DNA of 64,000 nt from Notolepis coatsorum (taxonomy: Eukaryota; Chordata; Actinopteri; Aulopiformes; Paralepididae), in the NCBI GenBank assembly GCA_963971535.1, contig OZ020592.1:123268116-123332115 (forward strand), given 5' to 3'. Position numbers and translations under genes: made by a program. Each line of letters opens with the position of its first letter. Within the stretch, counting starts at the first letter, position 1. Below are positions 54,961-64,000 of this stretch, piece after piece. The notes beneath the pieces were generated by a model, which did not search any database, had not been told where the DNA came from, and saw only the letters and a program-made list of their open reading frames with translations.

Positions 54961-55400
54961 TAACAATGTGAACCAAAAGAAAACAGGATCTGAGTAATAA
55001 ATCAGAATTGAGCACTAACGGCTTTCAGCGTGTTTCCGCCGGGTCTGTTAAGTAACCAAGGCAACGCTGAAAGGTCACGCTCCTCGTTGCCAGTGGGAGA
55101 GAGCCGCGCGGCTCCGTGTTCCGCGTCCCATGCTAATGATACACCCTGGGAGGGTGGTGCAAGGCACGGGTCCCAAGAGCTCTCCCTGGGTGTGAGGGCG
55201 GTAATTACACTGGGAGCACCCCCTAGGCCGGCACGCCCCAGAGCCAGGGGGGACAGGGGGTGGGCAGACCTGGGATCAGTGGGCTGTACGTGCTCACCTA
55301 CCGGTGATACATCGTTAAGCGTTAAAAACATGCATATTTGAAAGATATAAAAAAAAAAGAATTGTACCTGTAATTTTCGATCGTCTTGGAATGAGACAGG
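54961..55400. other. GC-rich unassigned stretch
   Basis: A 103-codon plus-strand open frame (55030-55341) has no recognisable domain. It may be open by base composition alone. Confidence 0.3.
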
Positions 55401-55414
55401 GAATACAGTTTTGT

Positions 55415-55565
55415 GTAAGATAAGATAATATATGATACGATATTCCTTTATTGATCCCCTTGTGGAAATGTGTGCGCCATAGCAGCATGGGTGAAGGGAG
55501 GTACAGGTATGGGCGGGTAATAGTAGAAAGAGATAAATATAGGCAATAAAATGATAATAAAGATA
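55415..55565 (-). repeat. Retroposon 3' end, single-unit version
   Basis: 'tattcctttattgatcccct', one G-rich unit and 'aaatataggcaataaaatg' as at 601-750. Confidence 0.75.
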
Positions 55566-55740
55566 CAAATAAACAGTGTAAACAATAAAGGTTATGTTAA
55601 AGTGGTGTGTGGTCCAGTTATGCCAATTTAGTGCCAAGGGTCAGAGCAGCTACTGTAACCTGATGCTTCTGCTGCTGCAGTTACAGCAGGTAGCAGTTTG
55701 ATACTCAGTACATACTGTATGTGATGGTGACCGTGGGAGC

Positions 55741-55941
<201 letters not shown>

Positions 55942-56610
55942 GCTTCCTGTGTAACAGCATCAGCTCTATTGAAACACTTGAAACTCATCCAAGAAAACAC
56001 AGGGAACTGAGTGGAACAGAACAACAGAAAAAAGAACAAATGTGATACCAGCACCTAGGAGAGGGTTGATACCAGTCGTTAAAGCCCTGATTTGTGCAAT
56101 ACATCTAAATTTGTACTTTTTATTATTATCGTGGCACATGATTGATGGTCGGATCTACTAAAATGAACTTGCTCTTTTATGTGTTTGGAGGCGGTTATTT
56201 ATATCCTATTTCTACTGCTTTGGTGTCTTATTGCTTCAGAGGTCCGCTCTGATTTCTAGCCAGCAAAATTTGACCTTGAGGGTGGTGTGTGTGTGTGTGT
56301 GTGTGTGCGCGTGGCGCACGCGCGTGTGTGTGTGCGTGCGTGTGTGTCTGTGTTGGTCATTCCCCTATGCAGAGAGCTGGATGGCTACGTCTGGTTAATT
56401 GAAATGTGGAATATCCAATCATCATGAAATCATTTGCTAAACCTCTCCAGGCTCTAACCTGTTAACAGTCCTGCAAATTTAGCATAAAATGCCTGTCGAT
56501 TGCAAACTGAAAGGACATATGACGCTATTCTGGAACCATTTGTAGCAGATGCACAAGTCTGGCCTCTTTTGAAAGGAAACACTCTTGATGCCTGCAGATC
56601 GATCTACTCT

Positions 56611-56684
56611 TAAATGTTACTTGTCCTTTCGACAAGTTATGTTTTTGTAGGTTTTTATTGATTTTTGTTGCCGGGCAGTCCGGT

Positions 56685-56715
<31 letters not shown>

Positions 56716-56830
56716 GAATGGAGATAGACCGGGAAGACATTCGGCAAAGATCACGGGTCCGGGAGTCGAACCCGGGGTCGGCCGTGTTGCACCCCAGTGC
56801 TGTATGCGGTGCGCCGCTCTGGGGCGCCCC
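56611..56830 (-). mobile_element. tRNA-derived SINE with 15-bp target duplication
   Basis: Minus-strand head GGGGCGCCCCAGAGCGGCGC, B-box GGGTTCGACTCCC, tail at 56611. The flanks 'agatcgatctactct' (56596-56610) and 'agatcgatccactct' (56831-56845) differ at one base. The element contains a (GA)n tract. Same family as 1295-1483. Confidence 0.85.
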
Positions 56831-56989
56831 AGATCGATCCACTCTATAGTTATTAGCTGAAAACACTGCTGGGACCATAGAATGAAGTCTTGCCTAGAAC
56901 ATGTCCAAAGTCGATAACAATATCACCAAAAAACGTGTTTTACACATCTTTACGTAATTGTATGTTTAGGCGTTTTTCCAAAAAGGAGT

Positions 56990-57370
56990 GAGAGGAGTGT
57001 GAATCCGTACCCACCTTCAAAACCGCTCTCAAAGAGCACCTACAGGAGGCTGCAATTCGAAACTGGCCCCGTAAATGTCCGAACCCCGCCCCCCTCTCAA
57101 CCCCCCCCCCCCCCCCCCCCCCCCCAATGTACAGTTTCCTCCCCCTCAAATGTATATATTCTCTTTTAGAAACTCTGTCTGTAAAAAAAACAGTACTGTA
57201 TATTTGTATATCACGTATGTCATAAATGTTGAAATTGAAAATGGGGGACCCTGATGTAAACAAGACGAACGTCTTTCTCTGGTCTGCATCCCCTTAACAA
57301 TTGTGTGTATTGAGCCGTACTGTATTGTACCCATTCTGCAATCTGTTAATAACATTTTCAATAAATCACT
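56990..57370 (+). repeat. (TCAA)-family LINE 3' end, most complete copy
   Basis: It includes the C-terminal codons 'tcaaaaccgctctcaaagag', a C run of about 24 (57102-57125), 'gtacagtttcctccccctc' and the end 'ctgttaataacattttcaat'. Confidence 0.82.
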
Positions 57371-57815
57371 ACCTCAGTCCCCTCTCTCCCTCTCCCCACT
57401 AATCTCTTGTCACATACAGTACACCACCCCACGCCTTCTCACACAACAACAGATCAACAACAGATCAGCGCAACAACAGATTAGCGCAACTTGCGCTCCG
57501 GAGAGACAGGCACATGTTCATTCTCTTGCGTACGCTGCGCTTTTACCACTTTTACCGCTTCTCTGTCTCAGAAAAACAACTCAAGTAAGATGTCATTATT
57601 TTCAGAATTTCATTGGCTACACAAACGGTCAACAGATACAGTGGGAGTCAGCATGTGAGACTGGGAAGGCACACATCTGACTCCATGACCTTAAGCACCG
57701 GGGCTGTGAGCTCCCTCCCCCTGGTCCCGCTACACAAATAACTACACCTCCAAGGGCCACTTCTTAAAGCTCCTCAAGTTCGCAGGTGACCAAGTTGGAT
57801 ATGACGAGTCTGAGT
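57371..57815. other. No gene recognised
   Basis: Short frames only. 57430-57490 has three imperfect 'acaacagatcagcg' repeats. Confidence 0.35.
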
Positions 57816-57905
57816 ACAGACAGGAGGTACAGTAGAGACAGGAAGTACAGTAGAGACAGGAAGTACAGTAGAGACAGGAGGTACAGTAGAGACAGGAAGT
57901 ACATT
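57816..57905. repeat. 17-bp tandem repeat
   Basis: Five copies of 'gacaggaagtacagtaga' type sequence (17-18 bp), alternating 'ggaag' and 'ggagg'. Confidence 0.9.
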
Positions 57906-58196
57906 AGAGGCCCCTCACACCTTGGCTGCATGGCCCAAGCCCCCCCCCCCCCCCCAGGGAAGAGACAGTGGAGCGTGACAACTGAAGCGATGAGACATGG
58001 AAAGAGTGTTTCCCCCGTGAACTGGGGCCATTAACAACCTTACTGAAAACACCCTGGTCCCTCCACACACACCCTCCCACACCCACCCTGCTGCGACTGC
58101 AACACTTCCATCCGTGTGTTCTGTTTTATTCTTACCACCTCCTCAAGTGCAATAGTTCTTAAAAAGACAGCATATAGACTCTTTATATCCAATACA

Positions 58197-59294
58197 GTAA
58201 ATGTGCACATTTTACCCATAGGAAAATCCCATATTATCTCTGAAGAACTGGTCCTCTGCGAAACACTCGTTGTACAAGTATCGCAGATAAATTCCAAAGG
58301 TACTCACAGTTGCACGAGGGTTTCGGACAGAGAAACGCAATGGTTTGAAAGCTTGGCGTTGCTAATAAACATTTAAAATATTCTTTTATAAACTGCTGGT
58401 CAACACTGCTCAAAACAGCTTTAGCTGACTGATGCACCTTGTACAATGAGCGTTTCGCCAGTTCTTCAGAGTTAATTATGGGATTTTATTGTCAAAAGAC
58501 AAAATAATCATATTCGTAAGTAAAATGGTAAATGGCTGCTTTTTTTCTTTTCTTTTTTTTACAATTTGTGCACATTTTACCCATTCACATTCCATAGGAA
58601 AATCCCATATTAACTCTGAAGAACTGGTCCTCTGCGAAACGCTTGTTGTACAAGTATCGCAGAGAAATTTAAAAGGTACTCACAGTTGCACAAGGGTTTC
58701 GGACAGAGAAATGCAATGGTTTGAAAGCTCGGCGTTGCTAATAAACATTTTAAATATTATTTTATAAACTGCTCGTCAACACTGCTCAAACCGGCTTTAG
58801 CTGACTGATGCGCCTTGTACAACGAGCGTTTCGCCAGTTCTTCAGAGTTTATTATGGGATTTTATTGTCAAAAGACAGAATTATATTACAAAGAAATATA
58901 TTCTTATTCTTGAAATGGTAAATGGCTGTTTTTCAATTTTTTTTTAACAATTTGTGGACATTTTACCCATAGGAAAATCCCATATTAACTCTGAAGAACT
59001 GGTCCTCTGCGAAACGGTCGTTGTACAAGTATCGCAGAGAAAATTCAAAGGTACTCACAGTTGCACGAGAGTTTCGGACAGAGAAACACAATGGTTTGAA
59101 AGCTCGGCGTTGCTAATAAACATTTTAAATATTATTTTATAAACTGCTGGTCAACACTGCTCAAAACGGCTTTAGCTGACTGATGCGGCTTGTACAATGA
59201 GCGTTTCGCCAGTTCTTCAAAGTTAATTATCGGATTTTATTGTCAAAAGACAGAATTATATTACAAAGAATTATATTCTTATTCTTGAAATGAT

Positions 59295-59343
<49 letters not shown>

Positions 59344-59701
59344 TTTGTGCACATTTTACCCATAGGAAAATCCCATATTAACTCTGAAGAACTGGTCCTC
59401 TGCGAAACGCTCGTTGTACAAGTATCGCAGAGAAAATTCAAAGGTACTCACAGTTGTACGAGGGTTTCGGACAGAGAAACGCAATGGTTTGAAAGCTCGG
59501 CGTTGCTAATAAACATTTTAAATATTATTTTATAAACTGCTGGTCAACACTGCTCAAAACGGCTTTAGCTGACTGATGCGCCTTGTACAACGAGCATTTC
59601 GCCAGTACTTCCGAGTTAATTATGGGATTTTATTGTCAAGACAAAGTAATCATATTCGTAAGTAAAATGGTAAATGGCTGCTTTTTTTATTTTATATTTT
59701 T
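58197..59701. repeat. Satellite-like array: foldback element fused to a SINE tail, four units
   Basis: Units of about 365-395 bp start near 58197, 58566, 58952 and 59344. Each has 'tgtgcacattttaccca', then an inverted-repeat element: left arm 'ctctgaagaactggtcctct' plus 'gcgaaacgctcgttgtacaa', about 190 bp of spacer, and an inverted right arm 'cttgtacaacgagcgtttcg'. It ends with 'aaaatggtaaatggctg' and a T-rich stretch. The flanking words are the reversed SINE tail of 54698-54960. The fourth unit has a T run of about 44 (59296-59339) before it. Confidence 0.88.
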
Positions 59702-59885
59702 TTACAATTTGTGCACATTTTACCCATTCACACACCGACGGCAGCGGCAACCATGCAAGGTGCCAACCTGCTCATCGGGAGCTCGTAGGGGTTAAGTGTC
59801 TTGCTCAAGGACACATCGACACGCTGCCCGGGGAGAAGCCGGAATCTCCGGATTGCCAGACGACTGCTCTACTGAGCCACTGTCG
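59664..59885 (-). mobile_element. tRNA-derived SINE at the edge of the array
   Basis: Minus strand: 'gctcagtagagcagtcgtct' head, with the B-box region and 'cttgagcaagacacttaacc' in reverse. Its 3' part ('acattttaccca', 'aaatggtaaatggctg') is the piece repeated in each array unit, so the array was seeded from here. Confidence 0.75.
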
Positions 59886-59989
59886 CCATGAAACTAGTAC
59901 TTCCAGGTCTTACTCGAAAATGGAACTAATGAATAAACTTTTCATGCACTCACTCAAAAGAACAAAAGAGGCACTCAAAAGAACAGAGG

Positions 59990-60235
59990 CGCAGGGACGA
60001 CAGGAGCATGACAATTGTCTATGCAGACCATTCAAAGTCTATGAGCTTCCGAAGAAGGGTGGTCACGTGAGGGGATGACAGGTGAAGGACAATTGTCTTT
60101 GCAGACCATTCAAAGTCTATGGGCTTACTTACGAAGAAGGGTGGTCATGTGAGGGGACGACAGGAGAAGGACGATTGTCTATGCAGACCATTCAAAGTCT
60201 ATGAGCTTACGAAGAAGGGTGGTCACTTGAGGGTT
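59990..60235. repeat. Tandem repeat, about 80-bp unit, three copies
   Basis: 'acaggagcatgacaattgtc' through 'gaagaagggtggtcacgtga' is repeated from about 60000, 60079 and 60160. Confidence 0.88.
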
Positions 60236-60689
60236 GATGGCGCTTTGCTTCTTTGCCCTGGAGCCTTTCTCCGGGTTGATGCCCAAAAAGCACCTGTTAA
60301 TAAGCAAAGATACGTTTCAGTTTTAAATAGACTCAGCATTTATCAAGGTGCTCACCTGTGTCTTTTCCCACACCACACCCTGATGAAGACTGCTACTAGT
60401 TCAAACTTGTTGGATCATCCTCACAATAAAATTATTTTTTTAGCCTAGCAGAGTGTCTCATGGTAGCTCTAAAATAATGTTTACTTATCTGAATTTTGAA
60501 GCCATAGTATAATGTGAATTAAACCATTATGTCAATTTCTTAACAAGATAGCACAGCAACATCAAGTGATGGTGTGGTCCCAATTCACATAGTTGGTTCC
60601 AGGCTTCATACTCAAAGCATTTAATCTACTTTATGGCCTCTGTAGAAAGGCATGGACTTAATAGCCAGATAGTCTTTGCATGATAAGTC
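60236..60689. other. No gene recognised
   Basis: AT-rich; no feature supported. Confidence 0.35.
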
Positions 60690-60895
60690 TTACTGATGAC
60701 ATTGATCATGTGTTTGAGTGTTAAAATACCTTTGGATGAACTCCAGTGTGGATGATCCAATGGAAGGATACTCCAGGTTTAAGACATAGTAGCTGGTGAA
60801 TAAAGCAGCTACCCCATGCAAAAAGAATGGGTGTGGGCCCATCACAACTTGTCCCTCGATGGATAGCATCCATCCAGAAGGCTGCATTGTGTCAC
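60690..60895 (-). CDS. Single exon of a multi-copy fish protein family (tentative)
   Basis: On the minus strand a T-poor but acceptable acceptor (ttcatttcag) precedes GTGACACAATGCAG, which opens DTMQPSGWMLSIEGQVVMGP and then FLHGVAALFTSYYVLNLEYP...STLEFIQRYF, ending at TGA 60690-60692. The pattern 'GWMLSIEG-V-FL-G-AALF-SYYVLNL-Y---A--TLEFIQR' is, from memory, the C-terminal part of uncharacterised proteins repeated in many fish genomes. No neighbouring exon was found, so it may be a gene relic. Function unknown. Confidence 0.4.
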
Positions 60896-60920
60896 CTGAA
60901 ATGAACAGATACCCCGTCAT

Positions 60921-61400
60921 GCGTTATAGTGGATAGGTACATTCCTGCAAGGACATGACACAGAACCCTCCAGTTCAGGTGGACAGCACTTTTCTACTCC
61001 ACCATCACCGTCACTAACTGGACTTGATGGGAGTGCAAGAGACGCAATGCCTTCTGTCAGATTTTCGCCCTCGATGCAAAGGAACACATAAGCTCATCCC
61101 TGAACCAGGGTTTCCCATTAATTACCTAGACTGTGGCATCCCACCACAGTTGTATAATGAACCAAAAAAAGATTTTATCAAAAAAAAGTTTTCAAAAGAA
61201 TTATGTATTTATTATTATTATTATAATTTTTTTTTACTATTTTTTTAAATATAAAGTTTGCCAATAAGGATGTATCAGTAGTATTGGCAGTGGTAGTAGT
61301 CGTAATAGTAATCCACAATATTTTTTTATTTTCTAAAAAATAAACCAGTTCAACACAGGTAACCACTTTTGCTTCATTTATTTGATGGCTCAAGTGTATT
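60921..61400. other. No gene recognised
   Basis: AT-rich with a TTA/T-rich tract at 61205-61245; nothing supported. Confidence 0.35.
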
Positions 61401-61407
61401 CTCTAGT

Positions 61408-61500
61408 CCAGGGGTTCCCAAACTTTTCAGGCCGCAACCCCCGAAATAACAGTGTCAGAGAGCCGCGACCCCCACTATTATAGGAGGTAAAAATCTTTTT
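61408..61500 (+). mobile_element. hAT-type left-end fragment
   Basis: CAGGGGTTCCCAAACTTTTC is a typical hAT terminus. The following 'ccgaaataacagtgtcagag' is repeated at 62728-62760 without the terminus. No right end found. A second hAT-like end (CAGGGCCGGACTGGG) lies at 61611. Confidence 0.55.
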
Positions 61501-61894
61501 TTTAAATGTACAATTTTTTTTTTTTTTATAAATGGAAATGTACTGTATGGTTGAAACATGCAAACGTTCAAGCACACACACACACTAATAAGCATTGGAG
61601 GCTTTTAACCAGGGCCGGACTGGGGAAATCATTCAGGCCAGGAAATATAGTGCGAAATATAGCCCCAGTCAGGCCACTTTTTAAGCGGGGGTCTGGGGGT
61701 CCCCACCAGGACATTTTGTTACAAAGACTTAATTTCCTGCATTCTGGTGTAGGCATTTTTTTTATTTGTAACCTTTAAATGCCAGTGTTTGTGATCACAA
61801 ATTATTGTTAAAAAAACAGGCTAGCATATAACACTGATTTTGATGAATTTTTTGTTTTTTGTAAGGGTCCCTCCACCAATCACATGCTGCTCCC

Positions 61895-62061
<167 letters not shown>

Positions 62062-62154
62062 TGTGTGTGAGCAAGAGAGAGACAGTTTTCCAACTTGTGT
62101 GGGTTGCAGAGATCTCCTGGTTGTTCCCCACCTAGGTTATCTAACTATTGGCCT

Positions 62155-63976
62155 GGCCCTATTCCCCGTACCTGGTTCAACTAAGTCGATCAAAAGTCCC
62201 ATTATCCAGATTCAATTAACCCGATGTTTGAATCCGCGCTTTCCCTGTTCCTCGAACGCTGATTCTGTCTTGTTAATTCGAACCAGACTTGATACTCAGG
62301 ATAATTGCGTGCGGCCGCCTCACCTGAAAAGACAGCAGTTGTCGATCGCAGAAATCCTGATTTTCTAACGGCATTGATTGATTTAAAACTTTATTAACAG
62401 ATTGCAGAATGGGTACAATACATTACGGCTCAATAGCCTCGCAGACAAGTTAAATGCATATCTATAGGCACATTTTAAGTCCCTCATTACCCCAATCAAT
62501 CAGATTATATTTATTTAAATGTGCCTGCTGGCAATAGGCTTAATGGAATGAATAATCGAATGAGATCTTGCTAGCGAAAATAATTATTTCTTTCAGAATA
62601 AGTATACAAAAACAAGCCCAAAGAGTATATCTAATTGATACGAATTAATAGATAATTATGAGGATATCTGTACTGTATGCGCTTAGGTATCATACATCGT
62701 TCCTAAAGTTTTCAGGCCGTGACCCCCCGAAATAACGGTGTCAGAGAGCCGCGACCCCCACTATTATATAGAGGTGGTTGAAACATGCAAACGTTCACAC
62801 GCACACATATGCATTGTAGGCTTTTAACATGCACAATAACTACACAAAATAACACAATAATCAAACAACCATAAAATGAATACATATAGCGTGTTTCATT
62901 TAGAAGGCTATAATGTTCAACTCACCTAATGAGATGGATGGGCATATGTCCAGTCTGGGTTTAATTTTGGAGACAGCTACTCGGAGATCATCCTACACAT
63001 TCATTCAGACGTGATCTGTACTTATTTTTTATATAAAGTCAGTGCAGATAATGTTTTTTCAAATAGGTAGGTATAGCTGTGCGTATTCCCCCTCAATTGA
63101 TATCCAGTAGGCATCAGAGGTGGGCAGCGAGCTGGGACGCATTCTCCATCAGAAACAAGCGTGCCTCATCCCGCAACTCAAACAGGTGTCGTGCAGTATG
63201 TAGGAAATCCATAGGCTGAATATGATTTATTATCAGCATTTTAGGTCTATTATTTTACATTTCAAAAGCATGTCTTTTACCAGTTTAATGTATTTTAATT
63301 GTTTTTAATTATAGGCCTATTTCACACATTCTATGAAATCAATACATTCTGGAAATCATCTCGCGAAAACATTATTCAGAATGGTATAATGGGATCAAAG
63401 AGCACCTACGGGAGGCTGCAATTCGAAACTGGCCCCCGTAAATGTTTCCTCCCCCTCGTATATATATTTTCTGTTAGGATCTCTGTTTAACAGTACTGTA
63501 TATTTGCATATCTTGTATGTCACAAATGTAACAGTACTGTATATCTGTATGTCATGTATGTCATAAATGTCATGATATATATCTGTATGTTGTGTATGTC
63601 ATAAATGTCATTATGAATTGAAAATGGGGGACCCTGATGTAAACAAGATGAAAGTCTTTCTCTGGGTCTGCATCCCCTTAACAATTGTGTGTATTGAGCC
63701 GTACTGTATTGTACCCCATTCTGCAATCTGTTAATAAAGTTTCCAATCAATCAATCAATGTCTGAGGAAGGGATCTGCCATTTTTTTCCGAGGGAGTGGC
63801 CAGCTTATATCCAGCTAACTCAACTAAACCTGCTCTGGAGCAGGTTAAAAATGTTCAATCTGTTGCCATAGTGATTTAGACAATCACGCGTCGGGGAACC
63901 GAAATATCTGGCTTAAGTCAAGTTACCCTGAAAATTATCCGGCTAACTCAGTTAGCCAGGTACGAGGAACAGGGCC
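62155..63976. mobile_element. TIR DNA transposon, longer relative of 28581-29951
   Basis: Left end GGCCCTATTCCCCGTACCTG and right end, inverted, at 63957-63976 match with a few differences. The interior shares 'tgcgtgcggccgcctcacct'-like, 'tggctaactcagtta' and other blocks with 28581-29951. It has gained a hAT fragment (62705-62790) and a (TCAA)-family LINE end (63393-63760). No transposase frame. Confidence 0.82.
63393..63760 (+). repeat. (TCAA)n-tailed LINE family, 3' end inside the TIR element
   Basis: It starts in the coding 'caaagagcacctacgggagg' and ends 'aaagtttccaatcaatcaat'. An internal repeat of 'ctgtatgtcatgtatgtcat' is present. Confidence 0.82.
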
Positions 63977-64000
63977 CGATTCTAAGTTCAGTGGCATGAC

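Noticed and set aside
55030..55341. 103-codon GC-rich plus-strand frame
   Set aside because: No domain, no splice sites that fit, and composition alone can keep it open; kept only as unassigned sequence.

Overview
This window is repeat-rich vertebrate nuclear DNA, most likely from a ray-finned (teleost) fish. The evidence is one clear vertebrate-type receptor gene, several non-LTR retrotransposon families with teleost-style 3' ends, tRNA-derived SINEs with intact target-site duplications, hAT-type DNA transposons, a BEL/Pao LTR element and very long dinucleotide and tetranucleotide microsatellites. There are no operons, no CRISPR arrays and no prokaryotic features.

One host gene can be named with confidence: an intronless serotonin 5-HT1A receptor gene (htr1a type) on the minus strand at 23304-24677. 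It has a plausible TATA box and 5' leader at 24678-25060. A GC-box minisatellite lies at 21755-22690, downstream of its stop codon. A second possible host gene is a GC-rich, low-complexity first exon on the plus strand at 52225-53319, which ends at a good splice donor; I cannot name it. A third, weaker one is a single exon on the minus strand at 60690-60895.

The rest is layered mobile DNA. Region 2.0-14.3 kb is one long minus-strand LINE (esterase-like ORF1, endonuclease and reverse transcriptase) split by a hAT element (2970-5446, 8-bp duplication), by a TIR element plus a MITE (5597-8912), and by an unexplained insertion between 89-bp direct repeats (11759-13010). Region 17.2-20.5 kb holds a LINE tail that grew a 46-47 bp minisatellite and an R2/NeSL/Hero-like LINE end. 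Region 27.9-31.2 kb holds a second, multiply interrupted copy of that R2-like LINE. Region 33.9-41.7 kb is an L2-type LINE interrupted by a young BEL/Pao element (34164-40517) with 1288-bp LTRs, a tRNA-Tyr-type primer site and a Gag-protease reading frame but no reverse transcriptase. Region 44.4-49.7 kb is a TIR element holding a hAT element (45220-48928), which itself holds two SINEs and a repeat-rich frameshifted ORF. Region 58.2-59.9 kb is a satellite-like array whose unit fuses a foldback element to a SINE tail. Region 62.1-64.0 kb is a longer relative of the TIR element at 28581-29951.

No cellular pathway links these genes. What the window mainly shows is how successive insertions and tandem amplification built the flanks of a receptor gene. 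All family assignments come from reading motifs and comparing copies inside the window; no database search was run.
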